DNA of 64,000 bases, from assembly GCA_913058575.1 (NCBI GenBank), contig CAJXRF010000015.1, forward strand, positions 1-64,000, given 5' to 3'. This document shows, one piece after another, positions 16,403 through 25,517 of the stretch (positions are counted from its first letter, which is position 1; each line of letters begins with the position of its first letter). Below the pieces are notes generated by a model. That model saw only the letters and a list, made by a program, of their open reading frames with translations, made no database searches and was not told the DNA's origin. This DNA comes from an uncultured Bermanella sp. (lineage in GTDB: Bacteria; Pseudomonadota; Gammaproteobacteria; Pseudomonadales; Oceanobacteraceae). Position numbers and translations under genes: made by a program.

Positions 16403-17458
16403 ATGATCCCCACCGAGTTAGACACATCACCTAAACTGAATTCTAAAATTGCAACCGTATTGGGAGGTGGCAGCTTTGGCACCGCCATTGCCAATATCCT
16501 TGCCGAAAACGGTTTTCAAGTTCGCCAATGGATGCGCAGCGCCCAAGCCATCAGTGAAATAAATAGCATTCATGAAAACAAAAAATACTTACCCGGTGTT
16601 ACCCTGCATGAAGGCATAGAAGCCACAGACGATATTGGCTATGCCGTGCAAGAATCCAGTGTTTTATTTTATTCAATTCCCAGTAAGTCATTTCGAGAAA
16701 TAGTAGAAAAAACAAAAGACGTGGTCGTAAAAGAACAAATACTTATCAGTACTACAAAAGGCATAGAACCAGATGGGTTTAACTTGATGAGCGATGTATT
16801 GCGTCAAGTCTTTCCTACTAACTCTGTGGGTGTGATTAGTGGCCCTAATCTCGCCAAAGAGATCGCACAGGGACAATTGGCAGCCACGGTGATCGCCAGT
16901 AAAGATAAGCGTGTTCGTGATTTCATTCAACAAAGCCTAAGCTGCAAATTTTTTAGAATTTATGTCAATGCTGATATGTACGGCGTTGAATTAGGCGGCG
17001 CTCTTAAAAATATATACGCCATTATTACCGGCATGGCTGCGGCACTGGGCTATGGAGAAAATACTAAAGCCATGCTGATCACTCGAAGCTTGGCTGAAAT
17101 GAGCCGATTTGCTGTTTCTCAAGGTGCGAACCCCATGACCTTTTTAGGCTTGGCGGGAGTCGGTGACTTAGTGGCCACTTGTGTTTCCCCTTTAAGCCGA
17201 AATTATCGAGTAGGCTATGCTGTAGGAAAGGGTGAGAATTTAGATCAAGCCATTGAGTCTTTAGGCGAAGTGGCCGAAGGGATCAATACCCTTAGATATA
17301 TTCGACATCAGGCCAATGAAAATGGCATTTACATGCCATTAGTTAATGCTTTGTACGCAGTATTATTTGAGAATGCCAGTGCTGATCAAGTGGCTTCAGC
17401 TTTGATGACTGGCGAGCACAATACCGATGTAGAGTTTTCCTTACCAAGAGGGGCATAA
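16403..17458 (+). CDS. gpsA: glycerol-3-phosphate dehydrogenase [NAD(P)+] GpsA
   Basis: 351-aa cytosolic dehydrogenase that reduces dihydroxyacetone phosphate to sn-glycerol-3-phosphate for phospholipid synthesis. The Rossmann fingerprint GGGSFGTAIANILAENG is near residue 22. The catalytic Lys lies in GVELGGALKNIYAI, and the family block NTKAMLITRSLAEM…FLGLAGVGDLVATC follows, so all core motifs are intact. The N-terminus is about 12 aa longer than E. coli GpsA. ATG 16403 is chosen; TTG 16397 is in frame and no strong ribosome site favours either. It lies directly after rssC and one base before the DUF4389 gene, indicating one transcription unit. Confidence 0.93.
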   Translation: MIPTELDTSPKLNSKIATVLGGGSFGTAIANILAENGFQVRQWMRSAQAISEINSIHENKKYLPGVTLHEGIEATDDIGYAVQESSVLFYSIPSKSFREIVEKTKDVVVKEQILISTTKGIEPDGFNLMSDVLRQVFPTNSVGVISGPNLAKEIAQGQLAATVIASKDKRVRDFIQQSLSCKFFRIYVNADMYGVELGGALKNIYAIITGMAAALGYGENTKAMLITRSLAEMSRFAVSQGANPMTFLGLAGVGDLVATCVSPLSRNYRVGYAVGKGENLDQAIESLGEVAEGINTLRYIRHQANENGIYMPLVNALYAVLFENASADQVASALMTGEHNTDVEFSLPRGA

Positions 17459-17459
17459 C

Positions 17460-17783
17460 GTGGCAAAGATTTGGAAAGACAATATTAAGTCGGAGTCTTT
17501 TTGGCTGCGCAGCTTGTTCATGGTTTTGTTTCTAGTGATTTATCGCTTAGTCGATGTGTTGGTGCTGTTAGTGGCCATTAGCCAGTGGCTATATATGCTT
17601 CTTACAGGCGATGCCAGTACCAGCCTAAGCCGTTTTGCCGGTGGGTTAGGGGCTTATGTAGCGCAAATCATTAGTTACTTGAGTTACAACACGGAAGAAA
17701 AACCGTTTCCATTTACCGATTGGCCCCAGACGCGAATAGAAGAAAATCGCTCAAGTATTGAAACAAGCGAAAGCGAATCTTAA
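17460..17783 (+). CDS. DUF4389 small membrane protein
   Basis: 107-aa protein with two hydrophobic segments (about residues 17–45 and 60–80), a short basic N-terminus and an acidic Ser/Glu-rich tail. The sequence SFWLRSLFMVLFLVIYRL and the later RFAGGLGAYVAQIISYLSY fit DUF4389, an uncharacterised inner-membrane family often beside gpsA and sixA in Pseudomonas-like bacteria. It starts with GTG at 17460, with AGAGGGG of the gpsA end as ribosome site, and its stop overlaps the ATG of sixA (TAATG). Confidence 0.8.
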   Translation: MAKIWKDNIKSESFWLRSLFMVLFLVIYRLVDVLVLLVAISQWLYMLLTGDASTSLSRFAGGLGAYVAQIISYLSYNTEEKPFPFTDWPQTRIEENRSSIETSESES

Positions 17784-18247
17784 TGCATCAGCTGTATATT
17801 ATGCGTCATGGAATGGCGCAGTCTCAGGCACCTAAAGACGAGTTAAGGCCTTTAACTCAGTCTGGTGCCCATCAAGCTTTTGACAGCGCTCAGCAGTTCC
17901 TTGCTAATATTAAGTTTGATTATGTCTTTGTCAGTCCCTATTTGCGGGCGCAACAAACTTTTTCGCAAGTACAGGCGGCCTCTGTTCAATTTTCTAAAAT
18001 GCAGACTGTTGAATGGGCAACACCAGATGTGCCAGTCCAACCTGCCATTGATGCATTAATGGCATTGCCTGGCAAAGATTTAAAGGTGCTGGTGGTGTGT
18101 CATCAAACGTTCGCAGGTAGGCTTGCCACGCAGCTGTGTGATGGACATGAGCGCGGAATGCACCTAGATACCGCTAATATTGTTAAAATTGAAGCAGAGA
18201 TTTTCGCCAGTCAATGTGGAATATTTCAAGAAATGCTCGCCACTTAA
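17783..18247 (+). CDS. sixA: phosphohistidine phosphatase SixA
   Basis: 154-aa histidine-phosphatase-fold protein with the catalytic RHG motif at residues 8–10 (YIMRHGMAQS), the second Arg in SPYLRAQQTF, and the late His in VVCHQTFAG. SixA removes phosphate from histidine phosphocarriers such as HPt domains and NPr of the nitrogen phosphotransferase system. Its ATG overlaps the DUF4389 stop. The following gene begins inside its last 34 bases, so the operon is tightly packed. Confidence 0.88.
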   Translation: MHQLYIMRHGMAQSQAPKDELRPLTQSGAHQAFDSAQQFLANIKFDYVFVSPYLRAQQTFSQVQAASVQFSKMQTVEWATPDVPVQPAIDALMALPGKDLKVLVVCHQTFAGRLATQLCDGHERGMHLDTANIVKIEAEIFASQCGIFQEMLAT

Positions 18248-19101
18248 TCCTTTTAAGCTGTTTTTTTTCATTGCCTTGCCAAGCCGTGGTGGGGCAAGGA
18301 TTGTTGTGGCGTGTGCATCTGCCTAAGCATCCCGCTAACTTTTTGTTTGGCACCATTCATGTGGATGACAAACGGGTAAAAAAGTTAAATCCTCAAGTTA
18401 TTCGCCGTTTTAATGAAGCTAAAACCCTATGTCTTGAAATTTTGCCCGACCGTGAAATGCAGGTGGGAATAGGGTTGGCCATGTTATTGCCCGAATCACA
18501 ATCTCTAGACGAAATTTTAGGTAATCGTCTATTTAGTCATTTAAGTTTGTCTTTAAATAAATTGGGTATGGACCCATTGCAAGCCACACGCTTAAAGCCT
18601 TGGGCTGCCATGATCGTTTTGAGCCGCTCTGCAACCCGTGGCGGGTATGCCTTAGACGAACAACTTTATCACTGGGCTGTGTATCAATATAAGCAGCTCT
18701 GTGCACTAGAGACGCTTGAAGAGCAGTTGTCGGTATTTGACTCCCTAAGTTTGAGTGATCAAGTGGCTTTATTGAAAGACTCATTAGGGCATCAGGACAT
18801 GCTGCATGAGATGAATGAAGAGTTAATCCAAGCGTATTTGCAAGGAAACCTAGATGAAATTTATCGACGCAGCTTAGAAATGGGGGCAGCTAAAAATAAT
18901 TTGTCACAAAGATTAAGAGATACCCTCATTGACCAAAGAAATTTACGCATGTTAAATCGCATGATGCCTGAATTAAAAAAAGGGCGAAGTTTTATTGCCG
19001 TTGGCGCTCTGCACCTGCCGGGGAAAAATGGTTTATTGAATTTACTGCGTCAACAAGGCTATGTGGTGACACCCCCCAGTGTTTCTATTACCCCTTGGTG
19101 A
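18214..19101 (+). CDS. exported TraB/GumN-family protein
   Basis: 295-aa protein with a hydrophobic N-terminal signal (RNARHLILLSCFFSLPCQA) and the two TraB/GumN-family GxxH signatures: FGTIHVDD near residue 46 and VGALHLPGKNGLLNLLRQQGY near the C-terminus. Some members of this clan are metal-dependent proteases (Tiki-like); the bacterial function is unclear. ATG 18214 lies within sixA (34-base overlap in another frame). A start after the overlap would remove the signal peptide, so this start is favoured. Confidence 0.78.
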   Translation: MWNISRNARHLILLSCFFSLPCQAVVGQGLLWRVHLPKHPANFLFGTIHVDDKRVKKLNPQVIRRFNEAKTLCLEILPDREMQVGIGLAMLLPESQSLDEILGNRLFSHLSLSLNKLGMDPLQATRLKPWAAMIVLSRSATRGGYALDEQLYHWAVYQYKQLCALETLEEQLSVFDSLSLSDQVALLKDSLGHQDMLHEMNEELIQAYLQGNLDEIYRRSLEMGAAKNNLSQRLRDTLIDQRNLRMLNRMMPELKKGRSFIAVGALHLPGKNGLLNLLRQQGYVVTPPSVSITPW

Positions 19102-19138
19102 TCCTTCTCGTATTTTACGTCTTCGCTAGTGATACATT

Positions 19139-19963
19139 ATGAAAAAAGACATTATTCATTTCTCCCATGCCAATGGCTTCCCTGCAAAAAGCTATCAAGC
19201 CATGTTTGATGCGCTAGGCGAGCATTATGAAATTGGTTACATCGATACTCTAGCCCATAACCCCAATTATCCCGTGAGCCAGAACTGGCCGAACTTAGTG
19301 GAAGAATTAACCGAGCATTTACAAAACACCTACCATGAACCGGTGATTGCTGTGGGCCACAGCTTTGGAGCGGTTTTAAATTACATGGTGGCCCAAAGAC
19401 GCCCCGATTTAATTAAGCAGGTCATTTTACTGGATGCTCCCATTCTTGAGCGGGTGGGGTCCTTGGTGGTTCGTTTTGCTAAAGCCTTTGGGTTTATTGA
19501 TAAAATCACACCGGCAGGGCGAACCCAAGGGCGCCAAGAAACTTGGGATAGTGAAGCGCAGGCCATTGAGTACTTTAAAGGGAAAAGTTTGTTCCGAAAT
19601 GTAGACTCCCGCTGTCTGCAAGATTATGTAAAATACGGAACAGAGCCCATGCCAGGGGCTAAAAATAATGATGCCATTCAACTTCGCTTTAAAGCGAATA
19701 CGGAAGTCAAAATATACCGTACTTTGCCACATAATTTGCATCGCTCTTATGCCAATTTAAAGGTTCCCGGCGCTATGATATATGGGCGTCAAAGTAATGT
19801 AGTTCGCCCATTTCAAGTGCAATACATGCGCAAAAGCATGGGTCTGTATACCAGTTGGTTAACAGGGTCTCACTTGTTTCCTTTGGAATGCCCTGAAGGG
19901 ACGGCTGATAAAATTCATCAGACCATTAAAAAGTTGGGCACATGGCAGGCTCCAAGGGCATAA
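19139..19963 (+). CDS. alpha/beta hydrolase
   Basis: 274-aa cytosolic hydrolase: oxyanion region HFSHANGFP near residue 8, nucleophile elbow VGHSFGAV (Ser about 74) and catalytic His in TGSHLFPLE near the C-terminus. The HANGFP opening is typical of a proteobacterial alpha/beta hydrolase subfamily of unknown substrate. It lies 37 bases after the TraB-like gene and 37 bases before another alpha/beta hydrolase in the same direction, so probably in the same operon. Confidence 0.82.
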   Translation: MKKDIIHFSHANGFPAKSYQAMFDALGEHYEIGYIDTLAHNPNYPVSQNWPNLVEELTEHLQNTYHEPVIAVGHSFGAVLNYMVAQRRPDLIKQVILLDAPILERVGSLVVRFAKAFGFIDKITPAGRTQGRQETWDSEAQAIEYFKGKSLFRNVDSRCLQDYVKYGTEPMPGAKNNDAIQLRFKANTEVKIYRTLPHNLHRSYANLKVPGAMIYGRQSNVVRPFQVQYMRKSMGLYTSWLTGSHLFPLECPEGTADKIHQTIKKLGTWQAPRA

Positions 19964-20000
19964 CGCTTAATTAAAATAAAAACATTAGAGACTATTCATA

Positions 20001-20852
20001 ATGGAAAGTGCTTTGCGTCTAGAAATAAAAGGCATTGATATTCATGCCATGCAGTGGGGCAACCCTGAAGGTGTGCCTGTGCTGGCTTTACATGGTTGGC
20101 TAGACAATGCTGCTACGTTTACGCATTTGGCTCCCCTATTAAAAGACTGTTATGTGGTGGCGGTGGATTTACCTGGCCATGGTTTAAGTGGTCATTGGCC
20201 AGAGCACAGCCATTATCATATGTGGGAAGGGGTTGAGGATGTAGAGCTGATTCTTGATGCCTTGGGCTGGGAATCTTGCCATTTGTTGGGCCACTCCATG
20301 GGGGCGGTTATTTCCACTCTATACGCAGGCACCTTTCCTAAACGATTAAAGTCTCTTACCTTAATTGAAGCCATCGGTCCCATGGCTGGCACATTAGAAG
20401 ATGCTCCCAAGCGCATGGCTGAGACAATCATGAGCATGAAAGCACACAACCCTAAGCAAAAACCAAAAACCAATATTAGCAGTTTTGTACAAACTCGTTT
20501 GCAAGGGCCGTTAAAGCTATCTGAAAACTCAGCCACTTTGTTAATGAATCGCAGCGTCATACAAAAAGACGCCGGACTGTGTTGGTCTAATGATAAGCGC
20601 TTAAAGTACACCTCAATGATGCGCTTGCCTGAAGCGGTTGTTGTGTCTTTTATTCAGGCCATTGAGTGCCCTGTGTTGGGTATATTTGCATCAGATGGCA
20701 TGTTCTCTAAAGAAGGGCTTCAGCCCCGTTGGCAAGAATTAAAAAGCGAAAGTCAACAGATGTGGTTCAAAGGAGGTCATCACCTGCATTTAGACGGAAA
20801 CGTGGCCGAAATTGCTCAAAGTATCCATCAATTCATTTTTTCTCATGCTTAA
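20001..20852 (+). CDS. alpha/beta hydrolase
   Basis: 283-aa hydrolase of the common serine esterase/lipase type: LHGWLDNAATF (oxyanion), VDLPGHGLS, nucleophile LLGHSMGAVIS (Ser about 98), a probable acid near ASDGMFS and catalytic His in GGHHLHLDG. No signal peptide. It is unlike its upstream neighbour in sequence detail, so the pair is not a recent duplication. Substrate unknown; similar enzymes act on carboxyl esters. It ends a run of co-directional genes that starts at rssB. Confidence 0.82.
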   Translation: MESALRLEIKGIDIHAMQWGNPEGVPVLALHGWLDNAATFTHLAPLLKDCYVVAVDLPGHGLSGHWPEHSHYHMWEGVEDVELILDALGWESCHLLGHSMGAVISTLYAGTFPKRLKSLTLIEAIGPMAGTLEDAPKRMAETIMSMKAHNPKQKPKTNISSFVQTRLQGPLKLSENSATLLMNRSVIQKDAGLCWSNDKRLKYTSMMRLPEAVVVSFIQAIECPVLGIFASDGMFSKEGLQPRWQELKSESQQMWFKGGHHLHLDGNVAEIAQSIHQFIFSHA

Positions 20853-21023
20853 GGTTTAAGATCATATGGCTGTTTAGTCTAGATCCATGCGCCCATATAA
20901 CTGTAAATTTATGGTTTATGTGGCGTACCTCAAAAAGAAACATTCTGTTACTAAGCCTTCGTGGCGATCTTTCCCTTCTAAACTATTGTTAGTGCATATT
21001 CACAAGGTTTGGGTGGGTTGGGC

Positions 21024-23384
21024 ATGGCACAAAAAACTGTTTTTAAGATCCTATTTACCCTATTGGTTTGCTTTTCTGTGGCAGCTTGCCAGAAAGATTA
21101 TGACGGCGATGTGGTGGCTGATCGCGAAGTAGAAACTGACATCGTTATCAATGAGCAAGGTCGGGTGGAATATATTGCCCAATGTGCCAACTGTCATGGA
21201 AGCGACGGCTCAGGGGGCCCAGGCGGCACGGTGATTAATTGCGCCCAATGTGGCAGTTTGTCTGAATTAAGTGAGTACATAGAACAAACCATGCCCACAG
21301 GCGGTAATGAGCACCTATGTAGCGGTGACTGCGCCCAAGACACCGCTGAGTACATATTAGCGGCTTTTCATGACAGAAGTTTTGGTTCAGTGCGCTCAGA
21401 ATTAGAAGGGCTTGAAAACCTTGATGCCCGTGGCACGTTACGTAAAGCTGCCATGCACCTTGCTAGCCGTTTACCTACCCAGCAAGAGCAAGATTTAGTG
21501 GACACCCAAGGGGAGGATGGCCTTGATGGGGCGTTAGATTTATTACTGGAAGACGAAGCCTTTTATGAGCGTCTCATGTCTTTTTACAATGAACAATTAC
21601 TAACCGATAAATACATCACCAGTAACGACGAAAATGGTGCCCTGCGTTTAATTAGCCAAGACGATTTTGAAAATGTTTATTGGTTTAACGATGACGCAAC
21701 CATCGAGGATGACCAACGCCGCTGTTATCAAGTGGTTACCAATGATGCGCTGGCCCGTGAACCCTTACAGTTGGTGCGTCACCTTGCCAAGCAAAACCTG
21801 CCCATTACCGATGTGGTGGCGGCCGATTATATAATGGTCAACTGGTACAGCTTAAAGTCTTATGATGCGCAGCTGGTCAGTGGTGAAAATCCAGACGATG
21901 CATTTGAAGCGGCCAGCAGCGTTCAGCAAATAAGTGCGCAAAATCAGTATTGGCAGTGCCGCGATTCACGGGAAACACTTTTACCTTTCAATCCAAATCA
22001 CTTTTTACCAGCCCGTATTAATAAGGCCACTGAATGGAGCGCTTCCGGGGTTCCTCATGCGGGCATATTAAGTTCAGTGATGTTTTTAAATCGCTTTCCC
22101 ACCACCTTTACTAATCGAAATAGAGCACGGGCCAGCACTATTTTTGACTTGTTTTTAGACACCGACATTTTAGCCATTGAAGGGGCTCGCCCTGAAGATG
22201 CCATTGATTTAGGCAGCAGCAACCCAACCCTTGAAAATCAAGCCTGCTACAGCTGTCATCACATTATGGATCCCGTGGCGTCCTCTTTTCAACACTGGAC
22301 AGATACTGGACGTTACGTGCAAACCACCACTCAAACCAATGACAATAACTGGAGCAGTGACGGCATACAGCCCCCAGGGCTTGCCGGTACTGTGGCGCCG
22401 GTTTCTGGCGGCAATAGCGTATTTAGTAATTTACTGTCTTGGCTTGGTCAGCAAATTGCTGATGACCCAAGGTATCGTCGTGCGGTTACCCGAATTATTT
22501 ATCAGGGGTTAATCGGTGCCGACACATTGGTGGCAAACCAAGGTTCAAGTGAAGCTGTAAAGGCGGCGGTTGATGCGCAAAGTGAAATACTTGATGCCGT
22601 GGCGCTTGAGATGCAAGATCAAAATTTCAATATCAAGGTGGCAGTTAAAGGCATATTAAAAAGCCCATATTTTCGTGCCAATGTGTTAACGCAAAGCAGT
22701 GATTTAGTAGATGCGAATACAGGCTCTTCCCGGTTAATTGAACCTGCACAATTGCAGAAAAAATTAAAATCAGTTCTGGGCAATACTTGGTCTGATTTAG
22801 ATAACACCAATAATCAAATTTTGTTTGGGGGCATGGACAGTGATGACGTCACTACACGCATTAAAGACCCTAACGGCATCATGATCGCAATGCAGCAGCG
22901 TATGGCGGTGGAAATGTCGTGTAACACTGTGGCCCCAGATTTTGTGCGCACCCGCAGCCCACAAGAAAACCTGCGTTTGCTTTTTCCTTATGTCAGTACC
23001 GATACGGTGCCTCAAGATAAAGATGGTTTTGAATTAGAGTCAAATATCGCCGCCATTAAGCACAATATTCAATACCTGCACTGGCGCTTATTGGCTGAAG
23101 ATGTCACCGCCAATAGTGACGAGGTGAATCATACTTATGCTCTATTTCAACAGATATGGCTACAGGGCAATCAAGCATTAAAAGAAGATGCCCAAGACAA
23201 TGAGCGTTTTACAGTGCGCCCCAGTGTGTATCTAAACTGGCGTTGTGATGCTTACGAACACCCTGATACAGGTGAAGAGTTGTCGGGTGAAGCGCGCATT
23301 AACCGAGATGACAATTATGTGATTCGAGCTTGGACGGCTGTTATAGCGTACTTAATATCCGATTACCGCTTTATTTTTGAGTAG
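21024..23384 (+). CDS. cytochrome-like lipoprotein with DUF1549/DUF1588-type domains
   Basis: 786-aa exported lipoprotein. ATG 21024 gives the signal MAQKTVFKILFTLLVCFSVA with a lipobox ending at Cys22; an upstream TTG at 21009 is less likely. A class-I cytochrome c-like segment follows: CANCH at 54–58, a non-haem CAQCG at 73–77, and a possible Met axial ligand in TMPTGG. Next is a helical region like DUF1549 (LRKAAMHLASRLPTQQEQ). A second haem motif CYSCH at 408–412, in the DUF1588-like ACYSCHHIMDPVASSF, precedes a DUF1585-like tail. These domains are best known from planctomycete cytochromes, usually beside DUF1501 proteins, and a DUF1501 gene is 11 bases downstream. Redox partner and substrate are unknown. 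Confidence 0.78.
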   Translation: MAQKTVFKILFTLLVCFSVAACQKDYDGDVVADREVETDIVINEQGRVEYIAQCANCHGSDGSGGPGGTVINCAQCGSLSELSEYIEQTMPTGGNEHLCSGDCAQDTAEYILAAFHDRSFGSVRSELEGLENLDARGTLRKAAMHLASRLPTQQEQDLVDTQGEDGLDGALDLLLEDEAFYERLMSFYNEQLLTDKYITSNDENGALRLISQDDFENVYWFNDDATIEDDQRRCYQVVTNDALAREPLQLVRHLAKQNLPITDVVAADYIMVNWYSLKSYDAQLVSGENPDDAFEAASSVQQISAQNQYWQCRDSRETLLPFNPNHFLPARINKATEWSASGVPHAGILSSVMFLNRFPTTFTNRNRARASTIFDLFLDTDILAIEGARPEDAIDLGSSNPTLENQACYSCHHIMDPVASSFQHWTDTGRYVQTTTQTNDNNWSSDGIQPPGLAGTVAPVSGGNSVFSNLLSWLGQQIADDPRYRRAVTRIIYQGLIGADTLVANQGSSEAVKAAVDAQSEILDAVALEMQDQNFNIKVAVKGILKSPYFRANVLTQSSDLVDANTGSSRLIEPAQLQKKLKSVLGNTWSDLDNTNNQILFGGMDSDDVTTRIKDPNGIMIAMQQRMAVEMSCNTVAPDFVRTRSPQENLRLLFPYVSTDTVPQDKDGFELESNIAAIKHNIQYLHWRLLAEDVTANSDEVNHTYALFQQIWLQGNQALKEDAQDNERFTVRPSVYLNWRCDAYEHPDTGEELSGEARINRDDNYVIRAWTAVIAYLISDYRFIFE

Positions 23385-23395
23385 GAGAAAACCAA

Positions 23396-24754
23396 ATGAA
23401 TCGTCGTCATTTTCTTCAAAATTTAATGATAAGCGGTCTTGGCAGCACTATGCCTTTTACCATGCAGCGCGCTTTTGGTGCCGCCACAGTGCCCCACTTC
23501 TTTGTGATGGTGAACGCCAGCGGTGGGTGGGACCCTACTCAATTTTGCGACCCCAAAGGCCTGAATCAAGCGTATCCAGATAGAGCCGGCAGTTTTAATG
23601 GTTATGATGGATCGGTTAATCGCGTGGCATTGGATGAAAATAAAAAGGTGGGCAACATACAGTGGAGTGACATACCTGATGCGTTTGGCGAAACTGAGCA
23701 TGACCGAATTGAAGATCAGTTCGATAATTTATTTCAAACATATGGGTCGCGGATGACGGTCATTAATGGCGTGGATACAGGCACCAATAACCATGCCACA
23801 GGAAATCGCTTTGTTTGGAGTGGTCAAGCAGATATGGGTTACCCCAGTTTTGCAGCTCTTTACGCGGGTGCTACGGCGCCCAGTTTACCCATGTCATTTA
23901 TTAGTAATGGCGGCTATGACGAAACTGCAGGACTGGTAGCACGCGCACGCGCTAACAACGCCAGTTATTTAAGCGAGCTGGCGGATTCAAATTTTCAAGA
24001 CAATACCAATGGTTATTTTTATCGCAGCAGCGACGATGAAATCGATTTATATCAAGCGGTATTAGATGCGCAGCAACAGCGCTTATTGCGCCAACAAGAA
24101 CAAGAAACGTTGCCACTAAGGCGAAAGCAATTGGCGCAGATGTTATCGGTGAGGCAAGAGGACGCGAATCTTGGCGCCATGAAAGAAAAAGTGGATACCT
24201 TAAACGAGCACTTAAACCCCAGTGATCATATGTATAACCGTAATAGAGGCTTTAAAACACAAGCTCAAGTGGCTGCCTCAGCATTTTCAGCCGGATTAAG
24301 TGCGGCAGTGATGTTAAATAGTGGCGGGTTTGACACCCATGGTAACCATGATGTCAGCCAAACTCGAAGTCTTGGGGATTTATTTGAAGGCGTGGATTAT
24401 CTAATGCAGTGCTTAACGTTATTGGGGATCGCTGATAAAACTACCGTGGTGATGGGCAGTGACTTTGGTCGCACCCCTTATTACAACTCTGGACAAGGTA
24501 AAGATCATTGGCCAGTCAGTAGCATGATTGTGCTGCATGATAGTACAAATATTACCGGTGGTAAGGTCTTTGGTGCCAGCAACGCACAATTTCGTGCATT
24601 GCCTGTGAACTCATCCACAGGTTTGTATGACGAAGCTGGTACAATACCAACGCCCGCTCATGTGCAAAAAGAACTGCGCCGATTGGCGGGTATTGATCAG
24701 GCAACTGCCACATTGGAATTTCCAATTGCACAGCAGGTGCTAAGCTTATTTTAG
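23396..24754 (+). CDS. DUF1501 protein with Tat signal
   Basis: 452-aa protein starting MNRRHFLQNLMISGLGS, a twin-arginine signal (NRRHFLQ), so it is exported folded to the periplasm. DUF1501 landmarks are present: FVMVNASGGWDPTQF near the start, LNSGGFDTHGNHD in the middle, and VVMGSDFGRTPYYNSGQGKDHWP towards the end. The family is sulfatase/alkaline-phosphatase-like in fold and of unknown function, and pairs with DUF1549-type cytochromes. A TAGGAG ribosome site precedes ATG 23396. A helical stretch at about 225–275 (QQQRLLRQQEQETLPLRRKQLAQ) may form a coiled coil. Confidence 0.82.
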   Translation: MNRRHFLQNLMISGLGSTMPFTMQRAFGAATVPHFFVMVNASGGWDPTQFCDPKGLNQAYPDRAGSFNGYDGSVNRVALDENKKVGNIQWSDIPDAFGETEHDRIEDQFDNLFQTYGSRMTVINGVDTGTNNHATGNRFVWSGQADMGYPSFAALYAGATAPSLPMSFISNGGYDETAGLVARARANNASYLSELADSNFQDNTNGYFYRSSDDEIDLYQAVLDAQQQRLLRQQEQETLPLRRKQLAQMLSVRQEDANLGAMKEKVDTLNEHLNPSDHMYNRNRGFKTQAQVAASAFSAGLSAAVMLNSGGFDTHGNHDVSQTRSLGDLFEGVDYLMQCLTLLGIADKTTVVMGSDFGRTPYYNSGQGKDHWPVSSMIVLHDSTNITGGKVFGASNAQFRALPVNSSTGLYDEAGTIPTPAHVQKELRRLAGIDQATATLEFPIAQQVLSLF

Positions 24755-24778
24755 CGTTATTAGGGAGTGAATGGTTTT

Positions 24779-25270
24779 ATGATGCGCGTTTTAATATTGG
24801 CCGCTTTAATTTTTGTATCTAACTCGGTAATGGCGTTATCGGTGGGGGACATGGCTCCAAATTTCAAACTTAAGAACCTTGAATCTGGAAGATACGAAAG
24901 CCTTAAAAAATATCGTGGTAAAGTGGTGTATTTAGACTTTTGGGCTTCTTGGTGCGGGCCTTGTCGTCAATCTTTGCCATTACTCAATGAGTTACGAAGT
25001 GAATTAAAGCGAAAAGGTTTCGAAGTATTGGCGGTAAATTTAGATGAAGACACTGAAGATGCAAAAACCTTTTTAAAACAATTTCCAGTGGTGTATCCAG
25101 TTTTATTAGATCCAAAAGGCAAAGTTCCTCAAAAATACGAACTACCGGGTATGCCCACTTCTTTCTTGATTGATAAGAAAGGTCGTGTACAAAAAATTCA
25201 CGTGGGCTTTAAGCCTAAAGACATGAAAGGCATTCGCAGTGAAGTCATTTCTTATTTAAGAAAGAAATAA
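24779..25270 (+). CDS. TlpA-like periplasmic thioredoxin
   Basis: 163 aa from ATG 24779 (the frame opens at GTG 24767, which overlaps the TAGGGAG ribosome site itself). Signal peptide MMRVLILAALIFVSNSVMA, then an AhpC/TSA-Redoxin fold: GDMAPNFKLKNL, the redox-active WASWCGPCRQS, and the cis-Pro loop GMPTSFLID. It is predicted to reduce disulphides or haem-binding cysteines of exported partners. Position between the cytochrome-like pair and the DUF4266/DUF3570/ApbE genes suggests it services these proteins; for example, the CXXC of the haem motifs or the Cys-rich tail of the next gene (inference). Confidence 0.87.
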   Translation: MMRVLILAALIFVSNSVMALSVGDMAPNFKLKNLESGRYESLKKYRGKVVYLDFWASWCGPCRQSLPLLNELRSELKRKGFEVLAVNLDEDTEDAKTFLKQFPVVYPVLLDPKGKVPQKYELPGMPTSFLIDKKGRVQKIHVGFKPKDMKGIRSEVISYLRKK

Positions 25271-25489
25271 ATGATGAGTAAAAAACTAATCTTAATGACT
25301 TGTTTAATGGCTTTTTTGTTAAGTGCTTGCAGCACAGTTAAGCCGTGGGCGAGAGGGAATTTGGCTAAGCCGAATATGCAAGGGGCTCCCATTGCACAAA
25401 AGGCGATACTGAATAACCACATTTATTTTAGTAAAGAAGGCGCTTCTGGCGGCGGGCAGGCCGCTGGTGGCGGTTGTGGTTGTAATTAA
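25271..25489 (+). CDS. DUF4266 small lipoprotein with Cys-rich GGGCGCN tail
   Basis: 72-aa lipoprotein: MMSKKLILMTCLMAFLLSAC with lipobox LSAC, then VKPWARGNLAKPNM and HIYFSKEGASGGG, ending GGGCGCN. This pattern is the DUF4266 signature. The gene begins immediately after the thioredoxin stop codon. DUF4266 genes usually travel with DUF3570 and ApbE, as here. The function is unknown. The conserved EGASGGG and the two-Cys tail suggest a modification or cofactor site, but the full ApbE flavinylation pattern (Asp-x-x-Ser/Thr-Gly-Ala-Ser/Thr) is not met. Confidence 0.85.
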   Translation: MMSKKLILMTCLMAFLLSACSTVKPWARGNLAKPNMQGAPIAQKAILNNHIYFSKEGASGGGQAAGGGCGCN

Positions 25490-25517
25490 ATGCTAGCGGC
25501 TTTTGGAATACAAAATT

